Shown here one piece after another: positions 53,953 through 64,000 of a stretch of DNA of 64,000 nucleotides (its first letter is position 1; the number at the start of each line of letters is the position of its first letter). The notes under the pieces were generated by a model. It was not told the origin of the DNA. It saw only the letters and a list, made by a program, of their open reading frames with translations, and made no database searches. Position numbers and translations under genes: made by a program. The DNA is from Mortierella sp. BCC40632 (lineage: Eukaryota > Mortierellomycota > Mortierellomycetes > Mortierellales > Mortierellaceae), in contig WAEK01000004.1 of assembly GCA_011634665.1 (NCBI GenBank), positions 1,475,501-1,539,500 of the forward strand, written 5' to 3'.

Positions 53953-55538
53953 ACTAGCAAGCAAGATTTTGTCTATAGTCCATTTCATATGTTTTTATTT
54001 TTTCTGTTCTTATTTTCGTAGATTACACACGTCCGTTGCATGGAGTTACTGCGAAGGGGGCTACTAATACTCAGATAAGCAGTGCAAACCGATGTCAAAA
54101 GCAAGTGCAGTGGACAATATATGATTGAATGTACTGCTAGTCGAATGACAATACGCTTTACCCTCTGTATGAATTGCTTGATCAGGGATCTCTTGGATCC
54201 TAGGCTTGAACCCGTTCCAAACAAAGAAAATAATGTGAAGATATGGCCGCTCCTACTCTTCTGGGATTTCAATTGTAAAAAAAAAAGATGAGGATGATGA
54301 TGATCGGATGGAGGTGATCCTAGGCGATGCTACTCCTTTATGAGTTCTTACCAATTTGTATTTCAGGGTCATCCTGACAAACGAAATAGTCGAGTGTCAC
54401 AACAGAGGAGCGCTTCTTGATGAAACAAATAGCTAGCAAAACTATTGTACCTTGCGTGTCTCAAGTTTAGTGAAAGTTTAAACTCTTCTTGCCATTGAAG
54501 AGAGTCACTGCCAAAGGAGATAGCAGGGGGAGAAGATGATCCTAAGAGTCAATTTCAACGGTCAACTTTGGCCACTAGAGGTCCTTTTGGATAAGAGCTA
54601 CGGGCGCTTGCTGGATTAGAAACAAATGGGTTGGACTAAACGAGTTTTTAGAGAAGACCGTCTGTTGATAGGATTATAGATGGAAAGGCTTTGTGGTTCT
54701 TGTAACCGTCCTCAATCCAGGGGGAGGGAAGGGGTTAGTTTTACCGTTTAGAGTGTATATGCATATGTGGAGGATATGGAAAAAGGGATGGTTCTAAAGG
54801 ACAATGGATCTAGTTTGTGTAATCCATGTACCACAGTCAGATCTCCGCTGCTTCGCCCCCAACTCCTTCCTTTTGCAATTGTACAACTGCTCATCTCCAT
54901 CTTTGCCTACGCAATTGCCCTGCCACACGCAATCCTTGCCTTGCTGGCACGCAAGATAATGGATCAAGTACACACTAAAATAGCAACTAGACCAGAGAAT
55001 AGTTCACTTTGAGGTGAGAGCGAGTGATCATGCATTATCCAAACCCCAATTGGTGTCGTCATAGTCTCGGCTGGGAACGGGTGTGAGAATGCGGTCGTTT
55101 GAGAAGGGATCCCGTTCTGGCTGAAGACTAACTTTTGGTCACCGCCACGGTTCTTTTTTGAGATCCGAGGGGTGACCTGTATGAGTTGACTATGTAAGCC
55201 TCGATGAATGACAACATGGGATGTCTCCTTTATCAAAATTTGCTATTCTGGACATGATAGTATTGGGAGGATGAATGGGACTAGCCTGGCTCGTGCACGA
55301 AACCATTCATCCTCACGACACCGACTCGACGGACGACGCGGTGGGCGTACGTTGCTCCTTGAACTCAATTCTCTTCTGGCCTCCCCGCGCTTCACATACC
55401 GCAAAGGATAGATAGCTCTCCTGAAAAGAAAAAAAAAACGAAGAGTGAAAAAAATGAAAAAAAGTCAGATCCCTCTTTTTGTTTGTCTTCGACCTTCTCT
55501 CTACCTCTCTACCTCTTACACTTCACTCTTTCACCTGA
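53552..55538. other. Intergenic region
   Basis: Two kilobases with a TG microsatellite at 53909-53949. I see no gene on either strand. A CT-rich block at about 55480-55530 precedes the next start codon. Confidence 0.4.
53909..53949. repeat. TG dinucleotide microsatellite
   Basis: About 20 tandem TG units in the intergenic region downstream of the CCDC137-like gene. Confidence 0.95.
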
Positions 55539-56689
55539 ATGCTGTTTACCGCAGTCGATGCCGACCCCATGGCCGGTCAACCCTTCGATCAAGGCCCATA
55601 TTCAGACCAGGACACATTACAGAACAAAGGCTTGAGCAACACTTTCTTTGGGATTGAAAAGACACCGACCAACATTTACTTTGCACAGGCTTCGGTAATC
55701 AGTTTTGTGGCTCATATCGTACTGTTCTATATAACCTGGTTCCTGGTACCGTCGCTCAGTAAAGAACGTCGCCGGTTGTCATGGGTCTGCAGTATCTTTG
55801 TCTCAAGCGTGTTTTTTGTCATGGCCATGATGGAGGTCCTCCACCTTCGGACAACCCTGTACGACCGACTCGGCTGGACGACCACGGCCATGGAGGGCGA
55901 TCGTCAGGCCAATAATGTCTTTTCGTTCCTTGTACCGCGCATGGCTGCTTGGATCAAACAACATGCTTTGGCCGGTGGAAGCACGGTTCTTGCAGGACAG
56001 ACAACGGGAACTGCAGCTGCAGCATCTGCAGCCGCAGGTGCTCAACAGAGTTGCTGCAGGATGGTCCAGCGTTTGGCCACGGTCCTTCAACAGATCATAT
56101 CTCTTCCCATCTTTTCTCTGGCACCTCTTGGTCCGACTCAACGATTCAGTGAGTCAGCACCGTATTATCTTGGAGGGGGTGGAAGACTGTTGCTTTCGAT
56201 GGAGAGGTATCCGCACGAGTCCTTCCTGGGAGCCTCCTCTTCTGGTCTCTTTGTAGGCTTTTGCATGGCCGACCTTTTGATGGGCTCGCTTCACTATGCA
56301 AAGGAGGTAGACCCACTCTCGGGATGGGTTCATCATATAGCATACACCATCCTTGCTGCTCGGATGGCTGCCGCAAAGGATCTCTCTGTCTTTTGTATTG
56401 GTGGGGGTCCACTCGAATGTAAGTGGTCCGACTTTTTCTTCTTCTTCTTCTTCTTCTTCTTCTTCTTCTTCTTCTTCTTCTTCTTGAGGGTGGGTCGGGT
56501 TGAGAAGGGGGGCGAGAGGAAAGAAGAAAAAAAACGATTGACCCTGAATGTCTTTTGTGACAAAACAGGGATGAATCTCCTCCTCCCCCCTTCTCTCTTT
56601 TTTTCTCTCTTACTCTCTTAACTCCTCTTTTCCTCTCGACCACCCGCGGAGGTGGTTCTTGTTGAAAAAAGGAGAGTTCAGGCACGGAA

Positions 56690-56732
<43 letters not shown>

Positions 56733-57147
56733 AACCAAAGAGACAGAGTTTACTTACCGCGACCTCATTCACATCCCTCTGATAGCGTCAACCATTTTCC
56801 TCTCCATCGGCCATGTGTTTCCAAGCCGAAGGAGTGATTTTTGGTTCCCTGTGTCGTTTGTCCTCAGCAGGATTCTCTATAATTTCTTCCTCTGGCATGA
56901 AGTCTTTTTTAATTATTCAACCCCCAGTGGAGGACGGATCCTCTACTCGCTCTCTCTTCTACTCCATTGCTTCTGGTTCTACAAATATCGTCAAGGTCAA
57001 GTTCGTCGTGCGAAACGCGCCAAGGTGGAAGCTGAGATGGAGATGGCCAAGGAGGTGGAGAGAAAGGCTATTGAGTCGGTGCCACAGACCTCCTCAACGA
57101 CTCGCAAGACTGTCCAATTGAGGTTTGGACACAAGTCGAGGGATTGA
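55539..57147 (+). CDS. TLC-domain membrane protein
   Basis: Two exons (55539-56418, 56786-57147) give 413 residues. The intron carries a TTC repeat and a long T run (56693-56729). Hydrophobic spans are visible ('ASVISFVAHIVLFYITWFLV', 'WVCSIFVSSVFFVMAMMEV', 'SGLFVGFCMADLLMGSLHYA'). The TLC signature is present as 'GWVHHIAYTILAARMAAAKD' with the His-His pair, and the second exon adds 'FPSRRSDFWFPVSFVLSRIL' as in TRAM-LAG1-CLN8 proteins of the TMEM56/TLCD group. Such proteins sit in ER or plasma membrane and affect lipid sensing or composition; ceramide synthases share the fold but have further motifs not seen here. A Gly/Ala-rich cytoplasmic loop is inserted after the second span. The C-terminus is basic and charged. 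A second in-frame ATG at 55569 is an alternative start. Confidence 0.82.
56436..56485. repeat. TTC trinucleotide microsatellite in TLC gene intron
   Basis: About 17 tandem TTC units start roughly 15 nt after the donor site of the TLC gene intron. Confidence 0.9.
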
Positions 57148-57175
57148 ATGCAGCGCATTTGAGAGTGTTTGTGTA

Positions 57176-57213
<38 letters not shown>

Positions 57214-57620
57214 CGAAGTGTGCGTTGGTGTGTGAATGAATGTGCGTGTGTGTTTGTGTGTGTTTGTGTGCGACGGTCGTAGAAGCAGGGCTGGAGCCCC
57301 CCGTTGAGATAGTACCACGACCACTTTCTGAAAAGACACAATAATAAAAAACAACAAAGAACCGCAAGGGGTGGAAGAGAAGGGGGAAGAAGGGAGAGAG
57401 AGAAAGAGAAAAAGAAAGAAAAGAGAGGGAGCGAGAAGAGGAGGCCCTGAGCCTGGCACCATTCTGCCGGTGCGATTGCTTACGATAGAGAGCCGATTGG
57501 GGAAGGGAAGAGGGATATGGAGAGCGTGGGGAGGGGTTGGGGGATGTGTGGGCATGGGCCGTCTGCAGACCACGGACATGCATGGTGACCCCAGTCGCGG
57601 GAGACAGGCGAAATGGCTGG

Positions 57621-57624
<4 letters not shown>

Positions 57625-57674
<50 letters not shown>
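57625..57674. repeat. GA dinucleotide microsatellite (first)
   Basis: About 25 tandem GA units on the plus strand. Confidence 0.95.
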
Positions 57675-57678
<4 letters not shown>

Positions 57679-57895
57679 AGAGTCCGGGGAGGTAAGAAAA
57701 GAGACGGGAGTTGCGGAGGAAGAGAGAGGGCCCACAGCCATGTTGCACAGGTCGATGCACGCCTGACTGGGCTTCTTTCACTTCTCCGAAAGAGAAACTG
57801 TAGACCAAGCGCCGTCTTGACGGACCGCAAGCGCGTGGCACGACGGGCGAAAGAGCAAAAAGAGAGAGAAACCATTGCAGGTTCGAGTGGGAGGA

Positions 57896-57898
<3 letters not shown>

Positions 57899-57946
<48 letters not shown>
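57899..57946. repeat. GA dinucleotide microsatellite (second)
   Basis: About 24 tandem GA units. It can form an inverted pair with the CT array at 58079-58124 across a G-rich purine spacer. Confidence 0.95.
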
Positions 57947-57949
<3 letters not shown>

Positions 57950-58078
57950 GCGAAAAAATGTTCTCGGGGAAGGAGGGAGGATGGGGAGGGGAGGGGGGGA
58001 GGGAGGAGGGAGGGAGGGGGAGGGAGGAGGAGGACTTGGGGGAGGAGGAGGAGGGGAGGAGGAGAGGGCTCTGCTAGT

Positions 58079-58079
58079 G

Positions 58080-58114
<35 letters not shown>

Positions 58115-58124
58115 TCTCTCTCTC
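58079..58124. repeat. CT dinucleotide microsatellite
   Basis: About 22 CT units with one interruption (CAC), about 310 nt upstream of the SDR start codon. Confidence 0.95.
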
Positions 58125-58433
58125 AGGTCTCCCGTTGTCGGGTGTCCATCTTTTCTTGTTCTTCTTGTTCTTCTTCTTTTTCTTCTTCTTCTTTACTTCT
58201 CTCTCTCTCTCTCTCTTTCTCCTTTCTCTTTCTCTCTTTCTCATCCTCTCTCATCACTGATCACTGATCTCGATCGCTTCTTTCCTCCAAGGCCCTGATC
58301 CTCATCTGCCTCCATCTCACTTTCTCCCATTCTTTTTCTTGTTTAATCCTCGCCCATCTCACATACCCTCTCCCCCAACCTCTTCCATCCCCGCTCTCCT
58401 CTCCCTCTCCCTCTCAGACTACTAACCCGCACA

Positions 58434-61282
58434 ATGTCGCCACAACCCACAGTGCTCGTCCTCGGAGGCGTTGGATTCATCGGTCGCAACCTTGTGGCCT
58501 ACCTTGTCGAGAACAATCTTGCAGCCGAGATCAGAGTCATCGACAAGGTCCTCCCCCAAACCGCCTACTTGAACAAGCGCTTCCAGGAAGCCTTTGCCAA
58601 CGTCGAGTTTATGCAAGGAAACCTCTCTAATCCAGGTTAGGCCCTTTTTTTCTTTTTTTTTTCCTTTTTTTTCGTGCGGACGCGCCAGGCGCAGGCAAGA
58701 CCACTCTTCCCCTAAACTTGGCTAACTCTTTCAATTGGACTGGGAATGCCTTGTCTGTCTTCCTCTCATGAATAGCGTCAGTGGAGAGGTGCTTTGCTCG
58801 TGCCGATGGATCGTCGTTCGACTATGTCATTAACTTGGCTGCAGAGACCAAGCATGGACAGCCAGAGGAGGTAATTGGGGAGGGGGAAACGCTCTCCCTT
58901 TGTTATCGGGTGGGCGGATCGTCTTGTGGGCAGGAGGAAACAGGACGGAGCAACGGGCGATACCTCTTTGATACCTCTTTCCCCTTTCTATCTCTCCCCT
59001 CTCCCCTTCTCTCTCCTCCCTCTTCGTCCACTGGCGAAGCAGGGCTGTGAGCAAGGTCTTGGGGTGACGGACTGGGGAGGGAAGGAACCAAACGGTCTTG
59101 AGATAGCCTTTGGCTTTGTACCAAGTGGAGTTGCGACGGCACAGGGGTGCAGGCGATGAGCCAGAGCAGAGGCCTCAAGGAAGGGAGACCTGTTCATCTC
59201 TGAACTCGTCTCGTCTCGGCGGTAGATTACGACACCATTGGACGGGAAGGGCGCCCGCGCGGCAAAGGGCCCGTTCCTGAGTTCCTCTCCCTCTGCCGTG
59301 CGCTTTCCGCCACCCCTACTCTCCCAGGATGCCTGGCCGTGTCTGGGCGCAGGGTCTAGATTAACCCGTCTCTCCCAGTCGTTGTACGCTCTGCTCGGGG
59401 CAAGCCTGCGACCACTTTCTCTGCTCGGGTCGTGCGACATTCAGGAGTGCACCCGTATCTCTCTCTCTCTCCCTTTGCCTTCTCAGCTAGCCAGTGCTCC
59501 TGCTCTCACGAGTATCATTGACTAACCCTTGTCTTCACCGCTGCGCCCCCCTTCGCCTTGCTTTCTCTCGCCCATCCTAGGTTTACCAAGACCGGATTCA
59601 TGCTTCGTCCCTCAACTGTGCCCGTGAAGCTGTCAAGAGGAACGCCAAAGTCTTTGTCCAGCTCTCAACAGGTGATATTTACGAGAGCAGTGGAGTAAGT
59701 CCTTCTTTCCCTGTGTTCGTGTTGGAACAGAAAGTAAGGTCTGGATTGGAGGACAGTCCTAACGGTCCTTTTTTTTCGTTCCTTTTCCTGTCTTCCTCTT
59801 CAAGTCATCAAGCAAGGAGGACTCAAAGACAAAGCCATGGAACTCAATCGCAAAACACAAGCTTGCTGTGGACAGGGAGCTCCAGGAAATGGCTGGGTAA
59901 GTGCCCTGGTGATGACACCGGTGACGGCATCAAGCAGGACAGGGCAGGGACAGGGCAGGGTGGGGGCCATGTGGAGGGGTGGGGCGCGGAATGGAATGTG
60001 CAAGCAGAGGAAGTAGAGGGCCCATATGGTTATATTGCATGTACCTCTTACTCATACCGCCCACCCCAGATGCCCACGTTGTCATAAGGTTGCGCTAGAG
60101 TGGTGCTCAGCGGGCCTTCCCATTGTTGGCCCTCATGATGTCATTCCGCTTGTTTAATCGACTGACCTCCCTCCGTCTCCACTTTTTTTTGTTTCTTTCT
60201 TTGTTCTGTATAAATTTATACCCTCGATTGTCGATACCAGACTGAACTTGGTCATTTTCCGCCCCGCCGTAGTCTATGGCCTGGGAGCATTTGGAGGATT
60301 GAGTAGGTCTAGAGAAGAACATGTTATTTGTGAATCTGTCTAGGATTTCGTCTCTTTGATTTCTACTATTTTCTGGCCAGACACACTTATCCTGCTTGCT
60401 TGGCCTGTCTTTTATTCCTCACTAGCACCACGCCTGATCTGTGGCCGTGTTTACCAGCACACAAAGCAAAAGATGGAGTTCTTGTGGACAAAAGATCTTC
60501 GTGTCAATACGGTGCACGTTCATGATGTGGCCCGCGCTATCTGGCATGTGTCCAACTGGTATGTCAGCAATGACAAGCAGGGCTCCCCCATCATCTTTAA
60601 CCTTGCAGATGACAATGACACTGGTATGTAACGCTTCTTCATGGCAATGAAGAAGGATGAAAGGGACGACCTTCTCTTAATGGCAGGATAGCGCTAGCTC
60701 AGATGCAACCCAGCCATGACGATATATGCTTACAGTACTCCTCGATCTTTTTTCTTTTAATTAGACCAAGAGGCGATCAACACCCATATCCGCGCCATTT
60801 TTGGCATCGAGACCGGTTTCCAGGGTCTTGTGGTTTCCAACTTTGCAAAGGTAAGCCAGAGACTATCCTCGCTATGTTGCCCACACGACCTTATGTGGGG
60901 CAGTTTCGAGCCCTTGACACGCCCCTCCTTTCCCCATGCACAGTCACATTCTGATACTGATGGGAACTTTTCATTGGACAATTGGCTCGTCCTCTTTGAC
61001 CTCCCGCTATCCTTCTAGCTTAACATGGAAGAGACGACAGAGACGACCAACGAAATGCACTTGGCACCATGGTCCGATATCCTGAAGGCACACTCGATCA
61101 AGTCCTCGCCACTGACGCCTTATTTGGACAAGGAGTTGTTGGCAAACAATGCCATCTCGTTGGACGGCAGCAAGATCTGCACCGCAACAGGGTTCACGTA
61201 CGAGCACCCCAAATTGACGGAAGAGAGTCTGCGTGAAATTATTGCCGACTTCCAGGAGCTTGGAATCTGGCCAAGGGATTAG
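58434..61282 (+). CDS. Extended SDR, NAD-dependent epimerase/dehydratase-like protein
   Basis: Eight exons (58434-58635, 58776-58870, 59581-59694, 59805-59896, 60241-60302, 60426-60623, 60765-60850, 61019-61282) give 370 residues. All junctions are in phase. The N-terminal dinucleotide-binding loop is 'VLVLGGVGFIGRNL', followed by 'YVINLAAETKHGQPEE', 'VFVQLSTGDIYESSG', 'LVIFRPAVVYGLGAFG' and a late 'VNTVHVHDVARAIWHV', all characteristic of UDP-sugar epimerase-like extended SDRs. The usual catalytic Tyr-x3-Lys is not obvious: the region reads 'PWNSIAKHKLAVDREL', with the Lys but Ile where Tyr is expected. The protein may therefore be an atypical SDR or a binding protein rather than a standard epimerase. 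Substrate unknown. The third exon follows a 710-nt intron, unusually long for this window; no extra coding exon was recognised in it. Confidence 0.82.
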
Positions 61283-61663
61283 TGGAACCATAGAGCTACT
61301 AGCGGGACTTCTTAGCGGATAGGAAGGGGGAGAGGAGGATGCGGATGAACAACAGAACAACATGTACTATTTGTAACCAGATCTCCAACAGAGTAGAAGC
61401 TTGAGCTAAGAGCGAGAGAGAGAGAATATGGGAAACGGCGCCTTTTAGGGCAGGCATCCAAGTGTGGATTAGAGTGGGAAAAACCTTATCGGTCGCCGTT
61501 GATGAAGATCTTCAAGGGTCATTCATCCGGCGTTGTGTTCACACATTCCATTCTTTTTTAGTTTTCTTTCATTCATTCTCTTTCTCTTTCTCTTTCTTTG
61601 CTCCATTCCTCACTATCCCATCCACACACTTCTCCGCTCTCTGTACTTTTTTCTTTTTGCATC
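61283..61663. promoter_or_regulatory. Short intergenic region before the M20 gene
   Basis: The 381-nt gap becomes pyrimidine-rich from about 61550 to 61660 on the coding strand, directly before the ATG at 61664. Confidence 0.4.
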
Positions 61664-63902
61664 ATGCCATTGGATCCCGAGAAACGCGACTCTTTGCCCT
61701 CTGCATCGACCTCGGCCACTAGTGCCGCAGGCTGCCTTGATGTGTTCCGGAATCTGTTTGTCAGCGAAAAGACAAAGACGGCGAAGCAGCAGCAGCCCAG
61801 TCATGTAATTGCACGCACTTCTAGGCCGGGAAAAGGAGAAGGAGAAGGAGGAAGGGTGGGTCGAGAGAGAAAGAAAGAGCGAGCGAGAGAGCTGAGGGGT
61901 GAGAGATCAACAGATAAGAAGAGGGGAATATGACACGCGTTCTTCACGACTGTTTAAGTTTTCACACGATTCCGTTCAATCATTCATCAGCCAGTTCAAT
62001 TCATTCATCCATTCAACTCACTCTCTCCTTCTCTCTTTCCTCCTTCTCTTTTCTCACTTGCATTCCTCTCCTTTGCTCATCTCCATCTCCACTCCACTCT
62101 ATACTCCCTCTCTCTCACTCTCTCACTCTCTCACAGGAAAAGACCTTCGACTCTTCCTCTCCACCCGCATACGAGTCCCTTTCGCAGTCTCCAGAGATGG
62201 CTCAACTCCAACCAACCGCCGACACCGTTACTGCGCAGGCCCAGGCTGAACTCACCGCTGCCTGGACCAAGAACGAGTTTGCAAAGACCGTCGATGAGGC
62301 CATCGAGGCAGTCTCCACAGAGCTGCGTCAGATCAGTCTTGAGGTTTGTCCCTTTCATTCCTTCTTTTGCTCCTCCCCTACTTTTCCTGCTCTCTTCTCG
62401 TGGCTAACCATCTTGTGGCCATTCAGCTCCATAACAACCCAGAGCTTGCCTATGAGGAGTACAAGGCCCATGCATTGCTGACAGACTATCTGGAAAAGAA
62501 GGGCTTCTCCGTCCAGCGATCGGCCTATGGCCTCGAAACTGCCTTTGTTGCCCGTGCAGGAAATTCGGACAAGGTCACCATCGGCATTTGCTCAGAGGTA
62601 AATATTGGTCGAGTAACCGACCAACCAAAAGAAAAAGAAAAGTGAGAAGTCAAGACCAACAAGTCCAACTCTTCTAACATTGGACTATCCTTGACTGCAT
62701 CTCTGTCACTCCTTTTCGCGACTAGTATGATGCTCTTCCCGGTATCGGACATGCATGTGGACATAATCTGATCGCCATCTCAGGCGTGGCGACTGCCATT
62801 GGTCTCCAAGTAGCCATCAAAAAGTTCAATCTCCAGGCTGAAGTCAAGCTCTTTGGCACGCCTGCTGAAGAGACTACCGGTAAAGCTTGACTTGCATCGA
62901 CTCAATCAAAATCATACATACCTTTTTATTATTATTATTATTACCTCAACACTCATTATCATTTCTCTTGCTTGATTTATCCGACAAAGGTGGAAAGATT
63001 GTCATGCTGGACAATGGCGCATTCGAGGGTGTAGATGTTTGTATGATGCTCCACGGTGCAAATGCGGACGTGATCTATCCAGCTTTTCTGGCTCTGGATA
63101 CCGTCGACGTCGAGTACTTTGGCAAGGCCAGCCATGCATCTGCCAGTCCATGGGAGGGCATCAATGCCTTGGATGCCGCCGTCCTGGCTTACACTAACAT
63201 TGGTTTGATGCGTCAACAAATGCACCCAACGCAGCGTGTCCATGGCATCATCAAGGAAGGAGGTCAAGCTGCCAATATCATCCCCGAATACACAAAGTCT
63301 ACCTACACAGTGCGCGCACCCAAGTGGGATGAGGTCGTCGTGTTGAAGCAAAGGCTCGAAAGGCTCCTAAAGGCCGCCGCCACTTCGACTGGATGCACGG
63401 TCAAGCTCACTTGGAGTGTTCCTTATAAGGGTAAGTCTTTATGGTTTATCCAAATGCACTCATGGTGTGATTGTAGCTCTCAACACCACAGGCCAAGGAC
63501 TTGCACCTGACTTTACTTCTTTTTCTTTATGTACCGTTTCTGGTAGATATCTTGACAAATGAGCACCTTGTTAAGCGATTCGAGCACCATATGAATGCAC
63601 AGGGATTGAAGTATGCTTCCAAGACTGAGCAATTGTCGAAGCTTTCGGGATCGACTGACATGGGCAACTTGACGTATGCATTGCCTGGAATCCATCCCAT
63701 GTTCAATATTTTGAACCTCGATGGTTCGGATTACCCATTGGGTTTGCATACTAAAGATTTTGCGCATGCGGCAGCCCAGCCCAAGGGTCATATTGCGACT
63801 TTGCGCGCGGCCAAGAGCTTGGCCATGACTGGCGTTGACTGCATCTTGGATGAGAGTCTACTCCAGCATATCAAGCATGAGTTTGCAAAGTCTACGCAAT
63901 AA
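61664..63902 (+). CDS. M20 family amidohydrolase/dipeptidase (PM20D2-like)
   Basis: Six exons (61664-61804, 62137-62343, 62427-62597, 62726-62879, 62990-63430, 63547-63902) give 489 residues. The metal-site motifs of the M20D group are present: 'GHACGHN' (ligands near residues 181-185), 'PAEETTG' (Glu pair about 221-222), 'CMMLHGANADV' and the late 'LHTKDFAHAA'. Between them lies the dimerisation domain ('VEYFGKASHASASPWEGINA'). PM20D2 hydrolyses beta-alanyl-lysine type dipeptides as a repair enzyme; bacterial relatives hydrolyse aminobenzoyl-glutamate and indole-acetyl amino acids, so the substrate here is open. The first exon adds a Ser/Thr-rich head of about 47 residues; an alternative start is the ATG at 62197 ('MAQLQPTADTV'), where the conserved part begins. 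The second intron starts GTTTGT. Confidence 0.88.
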
Positions 63903-64000
63903 GTAATAATTTTTTTTTTTTTTTTTTTCCCCTCTTCTGATGAATGGGCCTTGTACTAAAGAGACCCGAAGTGAGTGATTCCTCGATATGATTCAGGAGT
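63903..64000. other. 3' flank of the M20 gene
   Basis: A T18 run (63910-63928) follows the stop codon. No further feature is visible before the window ends. Confidence 0.4.

Larger units (their letters stand above)
57148..58433. promoter_or_regulatory. GA/CT-rich region upstream of the SDR gene
   Basis: The 1.3-kb gap has a TG repeat (about 57178-57206), two GA repeats (57625-57674 and 57899-57946), a G-rich polypurine block (57960-58070) and then a switch to CT repeats (58079-58124) and CT-rich DNA up to the ATG at 58434. The last part fits the CT-block promoter pattern. The GA and CT arrays are mutually complementary. Confidence 0.5.

Noticed and set aside
57068..57875. Ser/Leu/Thr-rich minus-strand frames of 130-257 codons overlapping the 3' end of the TLC gene
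   Set aside because: They are translations of TG, GA and CT repeats.
59238..59525. Extra coding exon in the 710-nt intron of the SDR gene
   Set aside because: The open frame has no SDR-like motif, and the flanking exons join in phase without it.

Overview
This window is fungal nuclear DNA. The genes are split by short introns (about 50-430 nt) with GTAAGT-type donors and CTAG/CAG acceptors. There are many T, A, CT and GA tracts. The set includes fungus-type proteins (a Tea1/Kel1-like kelch polarity protein, an Scm3/HJURP-like CENP-A chaperone, a Mid2-like wall sensor). An early-diverging filamentous fungus of the Mortierella type is my best guess, but that is inference from overall style only.

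Left flank (1-27 kb), conserved housekeeping genes: the 3' part of an EST1/SMG6-like PIN nuclease (+), convergent with mitochondrial medium-chain acyl-CoA dehydrogenase (-); NOP53 ribosome-biogenesis factor (+); a small SET-domain methyltransferase (+); cytosolic isoleucyl-tRNA synthetase (+); a membrane-anchored spermidine-synthase-like protein (+); and a 1963-residue kelch/coiled-coil polarity protein (+).

Centre (27-45 kb), an accessory, repeat-rich island: an old hAT-like terminal-inverted-repeat element; a probable decayed gene; the Scm3-like gene; a damaged Crypton carrying a tyrosine recombinase and a GCR1_C-like domain; an intact intronless phage/bacterial-type GH108 muramidase gene; an unrecognised minus-strand gene broken by a 164-bp hAT MITE with a perfect 8-bp target-site duplication; a diverged direct repeat with a C-to-T bias; and a small secreted cysteine-containing protein.

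Right flank (45-64 kb): a Mid2-like sensor (-), a degenerate thioredoxin-like locus (+), a CCDC137-like nuclear protein (+), a TLC-domain membrane protein (+), an extended SDR epimerase-like protein (+) and an M20 amidohydrolase of the PM20D2 type (+). Coding-strand CT-rich blocks stand just upstream of many start codons and look like a shared promoter feature.

All splice junctions were chosen by hand from GT-AG (one GC-AG) signals and reading-frame continuity. Products are named from recognised motifs, not from a database search.
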